NCBI RefSeq assembly: GCF_026410545.1
Contig: NZ_JAPMIT010000002.1
Coordinates: forward strand, 1 to 64,000
Direction of reading: 5' to 3'
Origin: Microbacterium sp. STN6
Lineage (GTDB): Bacteria > Actinomycetota > Actinomycetes > Actinomycetales > Microbacteriaceae
Length of the DNA: 64,000 nucleotides
Shown: one piece after another, positions 27,389 to 35,995 of the stretch
How the letters are laid out: every line of letters begins with the position of its first letter
Numbering within the stretch: position 1 is the first letter of the stretch
Program-made: the position numbers and the translations under genes
Notes under the pieces: generated by a model
Told to the model about the DNA's origin: nothing
Seen by the model: only the letters and a program-made list of their open reading frames with translations
The model's database searches: none

Positions 27389-28017
27389 CTATCGGTCTGG
27401 GATTGTGGCATAATCCACCTGCGGTGTCGGACGTTCCGGGCAGCGTGTCGATTGGCGCTGTATCGTTCGGTAGACGGTGGAGCGGGCGACGTTGAATAGT
27501 TCGGCGAGTTCAGCGGTGAAATGGGTCCCGACCTGGTGTACTTCGATCAGGTGACGTTGCCGCGCAGGCGAGAGTTTGGGTTGTTTGCCGCGCAGGTGCC
27601 CTTTGGCTTTGGCCTCCTGCATCCCTTCTCGGGTTCGGGCGCGGATGAGGTCTGATTCGAACTCCGCCACCATCGCCAGGACGTTGAACAGCAGCCGACC
27701 GACCGGGTCGGTCGGGTCGTGCACGGAGCCGCCGATGCTGAGTTTGACGCCCTTGACCGTCAGTTCGTCGACGATGTTTTTTGCGTCCGTAGGGAACGGG
27801 CTAACCGGTCGAGTTTGGCCACGACGAGAGTGTCACCGCCCCGGCAGGCGGCGAGGGCTTCTCGCAGTCCGGGTCGTGCCCGGTTGGTGCCGGTGAGGCC
27901 GTGGTCGGTGTAGATCAGGTTCGATCTGACGCCGAGGACTTCCAGGGCGTTGCGTTGGGCGGTGAGGTCTTGCTCGTTTGTGGATACGCGTGCGTACCCG
28001 ATCAGTAGTTCATTCAT
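27389..28017 (-). pseudogene. Serine recombinase (resolvase/invertase) with a -1 frame change
   Basis: The N-terminal part (MNELLIGYARVSTNEQD, catalytic Ser at residue 11, YTDHGLTGTNRARPGL, KLDRLARSLR) and the C-terminal part (DPVGRLLFNVLAMVAEFESDLI, then an HTH with LFNVARSTVYR) are in different frames. The join is at a run of six A on the coding strand (27777-27782), where a -1 slip would restore NIVDEL. It is therefore either a frameshift pseudogene or expressed by slippage. Together the parts make about 210 residues, normal for small resolvases. Confidence 0.85.
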
Positions 28018-28333
28018 AACCGAACATTGCGCCGCAGTCATGGCGACAGCAATGGTTGGCAACAATCCCATAAGAGGTGCCCGAGCCGGCACTGTCTGCC
28101 GATTGAATGCCGCATAGATTCGCCCTCGGGGGTCGCGCTCGAAAGCCGTCCGGTGATCGTCCCCTCATTCGGACACCTCTGCGGCCGCGTCTCGCGCGCA
28201 CTCGGTTGGTGGCGAAGACAACGGCGCCGAGCACCACCTGGCGAGTGCGCGACTGTGGCGCCCCGCCCATGGGGCCATTGTGCCGAGATCAGTTACACGC
28301 TTCGATTGAGCCCGCGAACGTCTCTCCGCTACT
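28018..28333. other. 316-bp spacer upstream of the recombinase
   Basis: No supported gene. It holds the recombinase promoter region; I saw no clear res-type repeats. Confidence 0.4.
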
Positions 28334-29089
28334 TCATGCTGGAACGACCAGACGCTGTCCTGGTTTAATCACTGTGACGGGAACGTCTGGGACGAGACGG
28401 CGGGCGGCGTCGACGTAGAGCGTCGGGTCTTTGTCGCTTTTGAGGATGAGGCGGTCGCCGATGGGGCCGGCCGTGAAGGCGTAGTGCTGCGGGATTGCCA
28501 GTTTGGGGCGCAGGACTGAGGTGAGTTCGGCGGCTTCTTCGGCGTTCATGACGACCTGTTTGTTTCCCGCCATTCGGATATGGAGACCATTGACCGGGAG
28601 CAGGGTCACGTCGAGGGGACCGAAACGGTCGGTTAGGGTGCGCAGTTCCGGTGTGAGGAGTGTGTCGCCGGCGAAGTAGACGCTACGGCCGCCGCCGGTG
28701 ATCACGTACGTGACTTCGTAAACGCCGTGCTCGCCGGGGGCTGCGTTGAAAGTCAGGTCGCCGACGTTCGTGCTCTCCCACGCCTCAAGTGGGGTGACGT
28801 TTGTGAAGCCGACCTTCCTCGCCTTCTCGACAACGGGACCGGCGACGATCATCGGTACGTCCTTGTCCGGGTAACGCTTGAACGCGTCGAGGTCGCAGTG
28901 GTCGTAATGCTCGTGGCTGATCACCACCGCGTCGAGGTGTGGCAGTCCTTCCGGTTGGAAGGCGATCGGCTCGCCGGGGTGGTAGAAGGTCTTCTGTGAG
29001 AACCAGGGGTCTGTGAGTACCGTCAGTCCGCCGATCTCGATCAGGTGACAGCTGTGGGTGACGCGGGTGATGGCGAGCGACTCGGTCAT
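28334..29089 (-). CDS. MBL-fold metal-dependent hydrolase
   Basis: A 251-residue metallo-beta-lactamase-fold protein. The zinc motif SHEHYDH lies at about residues 58-64, GDT at about 143 and PQHYAF (late His) at about 202. It is closest in pattern to UlaG-like and NAPE-PLD-like hydrolases. It is the second gene of an operon behind a SnoaL-like gene (46-bp gap), divergent from and probably repressed by the TetR regulator. Substrate unknown. Confidence 0.87.
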   Translation of the reverse strand: MTESLAITRVTHSCHLIEIGGLTVLTDPWFSQKTFYHPGEPIAFQPEGLPHLDAVVISHEHYDHCDLDAFKRYPDKDVPMIVAGPVVEKARKVGFTNVTPLEAWESTNVGDLTFNAAPGEHGVYEVTYVITGGGRSVYFAGDTLLTPELRTLTDRFGPLDVTLLPVNGLHIRMAGNKQVVMNAEEAAELTSVLRPKLAIPQHYAFTAGPIGDRLILKSDKDPTLYVDAARRLVPDVPVTVIKPGQRLVVPA

Positions 29090-29135
29090 GACGGTTCCTT
29101 TACTTGGCAGGCAGCGGGTGTGGGCATCGACGAGG

Positions 29136-29561
29136 TCACCGGCGACCTGCCGGGGTGGTGGCGGGGCCGCCGAGAGGGGTGATGACCCGGCGACTAATGC
29201 GCCACAGCCCGTGACGTCGTTGCAGGACGTCGTCGTGGGACACGGCGTGGGCCGAGCCGTCTGCCATGATCATCAGCCCTCTGGACTGGACCGTCGCGGC
29301 GTCCTCTCCCGCGCTCGTCGCGATGATGTTCGTTACGAAATGCGTGAGCGGAGCGTGGCCGCTTTCGGCCAGTCGTCCCGCCGCGACGCGGATCGCGTCT
29401 ATTCCCTGGAATGCTCCAAGGCCGCTCGCTGTCGCTGACATGTCGTAAACCGCATCCGGCGCGAACAGATCATCCAACCGGTCCAACTGGTTCGTGTCCA
29501 CGATGTAGGCGTGGAGGGCCAGAGTCTCACTGATGTCGAGACGGTCCTGGATGGTCAGCAT
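29136..29561 (-). CDS. SnoaL-like (NTF2-fold) protein
   Basis: A 141-residue alpha+beta protein with the NTF2/SnoaL pattern: helical start (DRLDISETLALHAYIVD), LDDLFAPDAVYDMS, THFVTNIIAT and the closing strand WRISRRVITPL. Members are small-molecule isomerases, hydrolases or dehydratases. It is the first gene of the TetR-controlled operon, transcribed away from tetR. Confidence 0.8.
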   Translation of the reverse strand: MLTIQDRLDISETLALHAYIVDTNQLDRLDDLFAPDAVYDMSATASGLGAFQGIDAIRVAAGRLAESGHAPLTHFVTNIIATSAGEDAATVQSRGLMIMADGSAHAVSHDDVLQRRHGLWRISRRVITPLGGPATTPAGRR

Positions 29562-29590
29562 GAGCAGTCCTTCGTTTGTGAATTGTTTTT

Positions 29591-29637
29591 GGTACTCAGT
29601 ACCATAACATGTTGAGTCTTATACGGTACTAGATACC
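29591..29637. promoter_or_regulatory. Two palindromic operators for the divergent TetR regulator
   Basis: GGTACTCAGTACC (29591-29603) is a perfect palindrome and GGTACTAGATACC (29625-29637) a near copy, 34 bp centre to centre. They lie between the SnoaL/MBL operon and tetR; the second is just upstream of the tetR leaderless -10. This is the expected arrangement for autoregulation and repression of the divergent operon. Confidence 0.75.
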
Positions 29638-29645
29638 TTTTCATG

Positions 29646-29651
29646 TAGGCT
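29646..29651 (+). promoter_or_regulatory. Leaderless -10 element TAGGCT
   Basis: TAGGCT, 6 nt, then the GTG at 29658. Confidence 0.55.
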
Positions 29652-29657
29652 CGAGCC

Positions 29658-30251
29658 GTGTCGCAAACCGTCCCCGCAGTTGAGTCCCTCAGGGAGCGCA
29701 AACGGCGTCTCGTCCAGCAGCGCATCATCGAAGCCGCGGACGAACTCTTCGCCGCGAAAGGCTTCGACAATGTTTCCGTGACGGACATCGCCGCCCGAGC
29801 GGATGTCGGACGCACCACGTTCTTTCGATATTTCGGTGACAAGGCCGAAGTTGTGTTCGCCCACGAGCAGGAGATGCTTGAACAGATCACCCAATCCGCG
29901 GCGGGCCAGTCTGTCGGCCCCGCCCACACCGCTGCGGAGGCCGTCGAGCAGTTGCGGGCTATCGTCGTCGCATTTTGTGAGTACGCAAGCGACAACATCG
30001 ACGGGTATGCACTCCACTACGAGCTGGTCGAGAAGCACCTTGAATTGCGCGCACACGATGCCCTGAAGACGCAGCTGATCGCCGACCGATTTACTCAACT
30101 TCTCGTAGGGCGTGGCACGAGTGAGCCCACAGCGGTGTTCGCCAGCCAGGTCGCGCTGGCCTGCTATCAGATAGCCCGACGTCGGGCAACGAGTCCCAGC
30201 CAGCTTGGCGCCGAGACACAAGCCGCGTTCGACCAGCTAGCAGCGCTCTGA
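29658..30251 (+). CDS. TetR/AcrR family transcriptional regulator
   Basis: A 197-residue regulator. The N-terminal TetR helix-turn-helix (about 14-60) contains RIIEAADELFAAKGFDNVSVTDIAARADVGRTTFFRYF; the rest is a variable ligand-binding helical domain. It lies divergent from the SnoaL/MBL operon with two operator palindromes in between, so a repressor relieved by a small molecule handled by those enzymes is the simplest model. Confidence 0.92.
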   Translation: MSQTVPAVESLRERKRRLVQQRIIEAADELFAAKGFDNVSVTDIAARADVGRTTFFRYFGDKAEVVFAHEQEMLEQITQSAAGQSVGPAHTAAEAVEQLRAIVVAFCEYASDNIDGYALHYELVEKHLELRAHDALKTQLIADRFTQLLVGRGTSEPTAVFASQVALACYQIARRRATSPSQLGAETQAAFDQLAAL

Positions 30252-30798
30252 GCGTTCGACGGTATTTGTGTCGATGAGCCACAGCCGCCGCCCGCTTAGC
30301 TTCCTTCGGACGCAGGTACTTATGCGACTTCAGGTCAGACGTCTTACGGCGATCGCTCTTCGGAGGTCGTGGACGTAGGCTTCCTTTTGCTCCCACGCAG
30401 CGAAGTGCCCCCCGCGCTCGTGTTCCATCTCGTCCCCCAGCACTCCGACGACGATTCCCGACGCAACCTCGACATCGCGGAAGGCCCCGTCACCCCCTGC
30501 GACGAGATGCTGCAGAGCATCGTGCAGCAGCTGCGCGCGTCTTGGCGCTCGCCCGAGCGTCAGTGACGCTCATCCGACCGACCTGCGCGCGGCTGAAGAC
30601 CTCAAGTCAGCCGAACGCTGAGTGAGTACCCCGCATGTCCTGATGAACGATCCGCTTGCGGAACGACTCCGATGTCCCGTAGGCCGTTCCCTTGCGGGCA
30701 ACCTGAACGACCGTGCATCACACCTTCTCTGGGGCGCAACCGAATAGATTAGCGGCAGGCGGCGTGGACACCAATTAATTTGGAAGAAGGAGATTGCA
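30252..30798. other. Spacer with remnant sequence and short hairpin repeats
   Basis: Contains the hydrolase remnant annotated separately. Two copies of the short island hairpin follow: CGATCCGC-TT-GCGGAACG (30648-30665) and CCGTTCCC-TTG-CGGG (30684-30698). The ribosome site of the next gene is GAAGGAG near 30786. Confidence 0.5.
30330..30440 (-). pseudogene. C-terminal remnant of an epoxide-hydrolase-like alpha/beta hydrolase
   Basis: The minus strand reads GGHFAAWEQKEAYVHDLRRA before a stop at 30330. This matches the segment around the catalytic His at the end of epoxide hydrolases (GGHFAAxExP...fxxDlR). Upstream sequence does not continue the fold, so only the end survives. Confidence 0.5.
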
Positions 30799-31230
30799 AT
30801 GACTGGGAAGTATGTCGCGACCTCGACCATCACGATCGATGCGCCAAGGGGTCGTGTGTGGTCGGTACTCACTGACAGCGTTGCGATCAAGGAGTTCATG
30901 TTCGGCACAGACGTCGTGACCGACTGGACCGTCGGCTCCCCGATCCTCTGGCGCGGCGTTTGGGAGGGCAAGGACTATGAGGACAAAGGCGTGATACTTG
31001 AACTTGAGTCCGAACGGCGACTCGTGAATACGCATTTCAGCCCCTTGAGTGGCCAGGACGACGTGCCCGAGAATTACCACACACTCACGTGGACGTTAAA
31101 AGGTGAGGGCGACACGACAGAGTTCACGTTGTCGCAGGACAACAATGCAACCGTTGAAGGGGCCGAGCACTCGAAAGGCATGTGGGACAGCCTAGTAAAG
31201 GGCGTGAAGGCGATCGCCGAACGGGACTAG
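30799..31230 (+). CDS. SRPBCC / AHSA1-like protein
   Basis: A 143-residue START/Bet v1-fold protein. ITIDAPRGRVWSVLTD opens the domain, then WTVGSPILWRGVW, the strand-rich middle and the long C-terminal helix (GMWDSLVKGVKAI). This is the AHSA1-like family common in actinobacteria, binding hydrophobic ligands. It has a clear GAAGGAG ribosome site. Function in the cell unknown. Confidence 0.85.
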   Translation: MTGKYVATSTITIDAPRGRVWSVLTDSVAIKEFMFGTDVVTDWTVGSPILWRGVWEGKDYEDKGVILELESERRLVNTHFSPLSGQDDVPENYHTLTWTLKGEGDTTEFTLSQDNNATVEGAEHSKGMWDSLVKGVKAIAERD

Positions 31231-31320
31231 TCAGTACGCCGATGTTGCAAACCGCCCTGCAAGGGTTGGGCTATCGGACTGCGCCTGGCAGCCGCGCTCG
31301 CTTGCGTCCTGAGCATGGGC

Positions 31321-31326
31321 TACCGT
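31321..31326 (+). promoter_or_regulatory. Leaderless -10 element TACCGT
   Basis: TACCGT, 6 nt, then the ATG at 31333. This favours 31333 over the in-frame ATG at 31315. Confidence 0.5.
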
Positions 31327-31332
31327 CGAGCT

Positions 31333-31827
31333 ATGGAATCGGGGATTCGCACCAGACCAGCAGCGGAACGCGACGTCCCGCAAATTGCTCGGGTGCACGT
31401 CGAGTCGTGGCGCGAGACGTATAGAGGACTCATGCCAGACGAGGTTCTCGACGATCCACGTTTCATTGGCCGCCGCGAGCGTTTCTGGACAGCGGCGTTA
31501 TCCGACCCGCGGTACTCCGAGAACAGGGTCGCTGTCGCCGAACGCAACGGCACCCTGATCGGAATCGCCATGGCCGGGCCGGCAATGGACGTCGACGCCG
31601 ACTGGTCCTCACAGCTCTACGTCCTATACACCTACGCAGCAGTGCACGGATCTGGAGCCGGCGCGGCGCTGCTCAACACTGTTATCGAGCCGACGGCAAC
31701 CGGCGGACTCTGGGTTGCCGATCCCAATCCGAGAGCGCAGGCCTTCTACCGGAAGCAGGGCTTTGTCCCTGATGGCACATCCAAGGTAGAGGAGCGCGTC
31801 CGCGAGATCCGGATGGTTCGCCGTTAG
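31333..31827 (+). CDS. GNAT family N-acetyltransferase
   Basis: A 164-residue GCN5-related acetyltransferase. IRTRPAAERDVPQIARVHVESWRETYRGLMP opens the fold, QLYVLYTYAAVHGSGAGAALLN is the acetyl-CoA binding strand-loop-helix (motif A, slightly degenerate), and NPRAQAFYRKQGF is motif B. Substrate unknown. Standalone in the accessory island. Confidence 0.88.
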   Translation: MESGIRTRPAAERDVPQIARVHVESWRETYRGLMPDEVLDDPRFIGRRERFWTAALSDPRYSENRVAVAERNGTLIGIAMAGPAMDVDADWSSQLYVLYTYAAVHGSGAGAALLNTVIEPTATGGLWVADPNPRAQAFYRKQGFVPDGTSKVEERVREIRMVRR

Positions 31828-32214
31828 GCGAACAGCCAGCCGGCTTCTCACGTGTCCCATTGATCGCCCGGCTTACGGGCACTTGGTTTCGGACCCGCGC
31901 GGCGGGGCCGCGGAGCAGTACCTTTGGCAATTCCCCATCTTGGCGCAGTGCCGTAGGTGACGGACGACACTGGCGCCGACGGTGCTACACCGGAATTCTA
32001 CGGGGAGGCCGTTTAGGGGTCCACTTGAGGTTCCGCTTACGGGCATCGCTCGAAGCGACAAGCGCTCTCAAAGCTGTCCCGAGAAGCGCCGCGAATGCGG
32101 CCGGGTGAACGTCCCGCTTGCGGGCGGAGTTGAACCGCGATCAGGATGCGCCACCTCTCGTTTCTCATATGTCGCTGACCGGTCTCGCGGGTGAGGGGGC
32201 GACAGTGTCGGAGC
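31828..32214. other. Spacer with three short island hairpins
   Basis: No supported gene. Hairpins GCCCG-GCTTA-CGGGC (31866-31880), TTCCGCTTACGGGC (32031-32044) and GTCCCGC-TT-GCGGGCGG (32111-32127) belong to the short repeat that recurs in this island. Confidence 0.5.
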
Positions 32215-32220
32215 TACCAT
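32215..32220 (+). promoter_or_regulatory. Leaderless -10 element TACCAT
   Basis: TACCAT, 6 nt, then the ATG at 32227 of a broken small gene. Confidence 0.5.
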
Positions 32221-32226
32221 TGGGGC

Positions 32227-32373
32227 ATGTCCGACAAGCTCCGCAAGCCGTAGTTCATGGTCACGGGCAGCAACTACTTCCCCTCGGGCTGGCAGGGCTG
32301 GGTCGTGGTTCTGGTGCTTGTTGCTGTGGTGATCGCTGGGGCTGTGCTCCTTTTCGGCGTGCACGTTCACTAA
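32227..32373 (+). pseudogene. Small membrane protein with in-frame amber stop
   Basis: ATG 32227 opens MSDKLRKP, followed by TAG at 32251-32253. The same frame then continues with FMVTGSNYFPSGWQGW and a strong transmembrane helix (VVVLVLVAVVIAGAVLLF) to a TAA at 32371. The leaderless promoter, conserved frame and single stop suggest a recently inactivated 48-codon gene, or restart at ATG 32257 giving a 38-residue protein. Compare the intact 38-residue membrane protein at 41886. Confidence 0.6.
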
Positions 32374-32495
32374 CGAAGTCGCTGTTTCGTTCGGTGTTCG
32401 GCGTGGCCTGCATACCGTTCCTTTTGCACACTTCGTCTGGTCGCTAGGACCGTTCCGCGTTACGGGGACGCGTGCGCCTCTGCTAAACAGGGAGC

Positions 32496-33074
32496 ATGTC
32501 GTGCGAAACGCTTGCGCCGGGTCCTCAGTACGTCGTATTGGTCCTCGGACGCCCCGCATCGGGGAAGTCGACGATCAGTTCCAAGATTGCGGACCGCTGG
32601 CATCTGCCTGTCGTGTCAAAGGACGCCTTGAAGGAGTCGCTGTTCGATAGCCTCGGGACCGGAGACGTGGCTTGGTCAGTGAAGCTCGGCCGCGCATCGT
32701 TCGCACTTCTGGATCAGGTCATCGAGCTGCAGCTCCGCGCCGGCAAGCCCTTCCTAATCGATGCCGCCTACAGTGCCGAATTCGAAAACGCGAAGTTCCG
32801 AAAATGGCAGGATCGATATGGATTCGTCGCCATACAAATACATTGCACCGCATCGCCAGAGGAACTCGTTCGACGTTTCACGCGGCGCGCACTCGATGGC
32901 ACAAGACATCCTGGACACGCCGACACAGAGAGGGTGGAGGAGTTTCGGCGAGTGTTGGTCGACGGCCGATTCGGCCTACTAGATCTCCGCGGTCCAGTAC
33001 TCCATTACGAGTCCGAACGGGCAGAGAGTGCTCAAACGCTCCTGCACGAACTCGAAGCGTTACTTCCCGCTTAG
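32496..33074 (+). CDS. P-loop kinase (AAA_33 type)
   Basis: A 192-residue nucleoside-triphosphate kinase-like protein. Walker A GRPASGKST lies at about residues 18-26, VSKDALKESL at about 40, a Walker B-like FLIDAAYS at about 85 and a lid with RRFTRRALDG. This group includes small-molecule phosphotransferases such as chloramphenicol phosphotransferase and zeta-toxin-like kinases. No antitoxin is adjacent on the same strand. Substrate unknown. Confidence 0.82.
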   Translation: MSCETLAPGPQYVVLVLGRPASGKSTISSKIADRWHLPVVSKDALKESLFDSLGTGDVAWSVKLGRASFALLDQVIELQLRAGKPFLIDAAYSAEFENAKFRKWQDRYGFVAIQIHCTASPEELVRRFTRRALDGTRHPGHADTERVEEFRRVLVDGRFGLLDLRGPVLHYESERAESAQTLLHELEALLPA

Positions 33075-33190
33075 ATCACATGCTTGTCAATCCACTACCG
33101 ATCGCCCGATAGAGGTTTCCTCCAGCGGTACCCACGGCCCGCCAGGTGAGATGACAAGTCGCTGCCGTGCCCTCGACTCTCTTGACGTCA

Positions 33191-33478
33191 TCATTCGAGG
33201 TCAGGCGCGGCACGGCGGGTGTGCAGCACGCGAAGGATCAGGATGTCGTCCCCCTCGAGGCGATAGAAGACGCCGTACGGCAGCGCACGGATTCGGGCGC
33301 GCCTGACGCCGGAAAATCCCTCAACTGACGGAGCGCCGCGGGGGAAGCTGAGGAGCCGCTCCACCACGAGGTCGAACTGGTCGAGGAACCGGCGTTCGAT
33401 GTCGTCGTCTATGGCCCGGTAGTGGTCACGAATCTCGCTCAGGTCGCTCACCGCTAGTCCGGTGAGCCGGACTGTCAC
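33191..33478 (-). CDS. RelE/ParE family toxin
   Basis: A 95-residue RelE/ParE-fold protein. A helical start (LAVSDLSEIRDHYRAIDDDIERRFLDQF) precedes the beta sheet with VRRARIRALPYGVFYRLEGDDILILRVLHTRR, the typical ParE C-terminus. ParE poisons gyrase and RelE cleaves mRNA; sequence alone favours ParE. It overlaps the antitoxin gene by 4 nt, in the order antitoxin then toxin. Confidence 0.88.
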   Translation of the reverse strand: MTVRLTGLAVSDLSEIRDHYRAIDDDIERRFLDQFDLVVERLLSFPRGAPSVEGFSGVRRARIRALPYGVFYRLEGDDILILRVLHTRRAAPDLE

Positions 33479-33729
33479 CGGTCAGCTCGCAACTCGGCAC
33501 GCACTTGTTCCCAATCGCGGATCTTCTCGGGAGCATCCGCAACCTCGTCGAGCGCGGCGACGAGAAGTCGCCGCTCCTCATCGCTGGGCACGTAGACGGC
33601 CTCGCCGAAATGGGTGCGCAACGCTTCCTGTACCACTTCTGAACGGGTCCGGTGCTCGATCGCGCGTGCTCGCTCCACGATCTCAAAGAGTTCTTCTGGC
33701 AGTGTGACCGCCACCTTGCGTACAGCCAT
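33475..33729 (-). CDS. Ribbon-helix-helix antitoxin
   Basis: An 84-residue protein. The ribbon-helix-helix DNA-binding fold (about 1-42: VAVTLPEELFEIVERARAIE..SEVVQEALRTHF) is followed by a flexible toxin-binding tail. ATG 33729 starts the fold; the frame running further upstream is the shadow of the thioredoxin gene. It pairs with the downstream ParE-like toxin and should repress its own promoter through the palindrome at 33749. Confidence 0.88.
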   Translation of the reverse strand: MAVRKVAVTLPEELFEIVERARAIEHRTRSEVVQEALRTHFGEAVYVPSDEERRLLVAALDEVADAPEKIRDWEQVRAELRADR

Positions 33730-33748
33730 CAGGTCTCCCAGCCGATTA

Positions 33749-33767
33749 GGTATGACAAAAGCATACC
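33749..33767 (-). promoter_or_regulatory. Promoter/operator of the toxin-antitoxin pair
   Basis: GGTATG-N7-CATACC is a perfect inverted repeat overlapping the minus-strand -10 TATGCT, 20 bp upstream of the antitoxin ATG. It is a good candidate for the RHH dimer site used in autoregulation. Confidence 0.65.
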
Positions 33768-33816
33768 GTCGAGCGCCCGGAGCGGATACTGACCAGCGAT
33801 GAATGCGGCCCGTGCT

Positions 33817-33822
33817 TAGGCT
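33817..33822 (+). promoter_or_regulatory. Leaderless -10 element TAGGCT
   Basis: TAGGCT, 6 nt, then the ATG at 33829. Confidence 0.6.
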
Positions 33823-33828
33823 GGGGCT

Positions 33829-35715
33829 ATGACCAACCGGCTCTCTGACGCGATCAGCCCATACCTGCGCGCGCACGCCGACAACCCCGTCGACTGGTAC
33901 CCGTGGGGCGAGGCGGCGTTCGCCGAGGCGCGCCGGCGCGACGTGCCCGTGCTCGTTTCCATCGGTTATTCCACCTGCCACTGGTGCCACGTGATGGCCC
34001 GCGAGAGCTTCTCCGATCCGACAGCGGCCGAGGCGCTGAACACCCGCTTCGTCGCGATCAAGGTCGACCGCGAGGAGCACCCCGAGGTCGACGCCGGCTA
34101 CCTCGCCGCGGCCAGCGCGTTCACCTCGAACCTGGGCTGGCCGCTCACGATCTTCGCGACACCCGAGGGGCGCGCCTTCTTCGCCGGCACCTACTTTCCG
34201 CCACAGCCGGTGCCCGGCCAGGCCTCGTTCAGCCAGGTGCTCGACGCGGTCGCCGAGGCCTGGAACGAGCGGCGGGACGAAGTGGAACAGAACGCCGCGC
34301 GCATCGCCGAGGCGCTCACGTCGGCTGCGGCATCCGTCACCTCGCGCGCTGCCGCGCTGCCGGGCGCGCAGCAGCTGGACGCCGCCGTCGACGCCCTCGC
34401 CGCGAACGAGGACGAGCGGTTCGGCGGCTTCGGCATGGCCCCGAAGTTCCCCGCCGGGCCGGTGCTCGGCTTCCTCAGCGAGCGGGGCAATCGATCGCGG
34501 AAGGCGCGAGAACTGGTGACTCGCACGCTCAAGCACATGGCGGCCTCGCCCCTGCGCGACGCGGTCGAGGGCGGCTTCTTCCGCTACGCGGTCGGCCGGG
34601 ACTGGAGCCAGCCGCACTACGAGCGAATGCTCTACGACAACGCGCAGTTGCTCGATGCGTACACGACCGTGTGGCAGGGCGACCCCGAGGCGACATGGGC
34701 AAAGGATGCCGCGGCCGGCATCGCCTCGTTCCTGCTCAATGTGATGCGGCTGCCCTCCGGCGCCTTCGCTTCGGCGCAGGATTCCGAGAGCACGGTGGAC
34801 GGCGAGCGCGTAGAGGGCGGCTACTACCTGCTTGACGCCGGCGAGCGCGAGGGCCAACGCCCGCCCGCGCTCGACGAGAAGGTGCTGACCGGCTGGAACG
34901 GCCTCGCCATCGCCGCGCTCGCCCACGCAGGGTTCGCCTTCGCAGAGCCCACATGGACGGATGCCGCCCGCCTCGCGGCGGACGGGCTCCTCGCACGGCA
35001 CGTGCGTTCGGACGGACGTCTCGTACGCGCATCCGTGGGGGACCGCGTCTCGGATGCCGCCGCGACCCTCGAGGATTACGGCATGTTCGCCCAGGGCCTG
35101 CTCGCGCTGGCGCAGGTCACCGGGCGGCGCGACTACGCGGCGGCGGCGCGCAGCCTCATCGACCAGTCGCTGACGGCAGGCAGCGCGGCCGAGCAGGCGC
35201 TGCCGTTCGCCGTGCCCGGCGGCGGCGACCCGGTGCTCGCCTCGCGCGGGCTCGTGATCGACGCCGACCCCTCCGAGGGCGCGTACCCGTCGGGGCCCTC
35301 GGCGCTCGCGCGCGCCGCGCACACGCTCTGGCTGCTGACGGGGCAGCGGCGCTATGAGGAGGCCGCGCGCGAGACGCTGGGCCTCGTCGCGGAACTCGCG
35401 CCATCCCGACCCCTTGCCTTCGGCGCGGCCCTCGCGCTCGCCTCCGCCATGGAAGCCGGCGACGAACAGTTCGTGCTCGTCGAGCCGGATGCGCACAGTC
35501 ACCACCCTGGCAGCCCCATGAGGGAGGCGGCGCGCATGCGGCCCGGCGGCCTCACCGCCGTCGTCAGCGAATCGCAGGCGCGCGAGTTGGCCGACGCCGG
35601 CTTCGAGCTCTTCGCCGACCGCACCTGCCGGCACCACAAGCCGACCGCCTACGTGTGCCGCGACTTCGTCTGCCGCCTGCCCGTCACCGACCCCGACGAT
35701 CTCGCCGACGCGTGA
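33829..35715 (+). CDS. Thioredoxin-domain protein, YyaL/SSP411 (DUF255) family
   Basis: A 628-residue protein. The N-terminal thioredoxin-like DUF255 (about 1-165) has the CHWCHVM redox motif at about residues 49-55 and a GGWPL-type GWPLTIF; the remainder is an (alpha/alpha)6 barrel like that of N-acylglucosamine epimerases, with [27 protein letters not shown] typical of the family. Homologues include human SPATA20; the catalytic role is not established. It is the first core gene right of the island. Confidence 0.9.
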   Translation: MTNRLSDAISPYLRAHADNPVDWYPWGEAAFAEARRRDVPVLVSIGYSTCHWCHVMARESFSDPTAAEALNTRFVAIKVDREEHPEVDAGYLAAASAFTSNLGWPLTIFATPEGRAFFAGTYFPPQPVPGQASFSQVLDAVAEAWNERRDEVEQNAARIAEALTSAAASVTSRAAALPGAQQLDAAVDALAANEDERFGGFGMAPKFPAGPVLGFLSERGNRSRKARELVTRTLKHMAASPLRDAVEGGFFRYAVGRDWSQPHYERMLYDNAQLLDAYTTVWQGDPEATWAKDAAAGIASFLLNVMRLPSGAFASAQDSESTVDGERVEGGYYLLDAGEREGQRPPALDEKVLTGWNGLAIAALAHAGFAFAEPTWTDAARLAADGLLARHVRSDGRLVRASVGDRVSDAAATLEDYGMFAQGLLALAQVTGRRDYAAAARSLIDQSLTAGSAAEQALPFAVPGGGDPVLASRGLVIDADPSEGAYPSGPSALARAAHTLWLLTGQRRYEEAARETLGLVAELAPSRPLAFGAALALASAMEAGDEQFVLVEPDAHSHHPGSPMREAARMRPGGLTAVVSESQARELADAGFELFADRTCRHHKPTAYVCRDFVCRLPVTDPDDLADA

Positions 35716-35758
35716 CCTCGCCGAGCGTGCTGAGCCTGACCCCAGTCTGGCCTCAAGG

Positions 35759-35808
35759 GTCGGGCCATATCGCGGGTCGAACGGCTGAAACACTCTCGAA
35801 ATGGCCCG
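35759..35808. repeat. Dispersed palindromic repeat, family C, copy 2
   Basis: GTCGGGCCAT...CTCGAAATGGCCCG. The ends are inverted copies of each other (GGGCCAT/ATGGCCC), and the interior holds TCGAACGGCTGAAACACTC. Confidence 0.85.
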
Positions 35809-35853
35809 CCGCGCGCGAGTGGTAGGGCGCGTGCTGGGTGAGCGTGTGCTGGG

Positions 35854-35905
35854 GTCGGGCCATGTTGTGGGTCGAGCGGTTGAAGCACTCTCGAAATGGC
35901 CCGAC
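35854..35905. repeat. Dispersed palindromic repeat, family C, copy 3
   Basis: Direct near-copy of the preceding element, 95 bp further on, with the same inverted ends. It differs at a few central positions. Confidence 0.85.
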
Positions 35906-35932
35906 GCTTGAGGATCTCGCTACGGTGTGAGG

Positions 35933-35975
35933 CGGATTGAGGAGCGCGCGGAACGCGCGCGTCTCGAAATCGCCG
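35933..35975. repeat. Palindromic repeat, family A, inverted copy
   Basis: GGCGGATTGAGGA, hairpin GCGCGCG-GAA-CGCGCGC, GTCTCGAAATC. It lies head to head with the tandem copies that follow. Confidence 0.8.
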
Positions 35976-35995
35976 GGAGGTACGTCGGATGGGGT

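Noticed and set aside
30369-30566. Plus-strand 65-codon frame
   Set aside because: It overlaps the epoxide-hydrolase remnant in antisense and shows no own start signal.
30648-32467. Integron attC sites
   Set aside because: The hairpins are short and lack the GTTRRRY/RYYYAAC core sites, and no integron integrase is present. They are kept only as an island-specific repeat.
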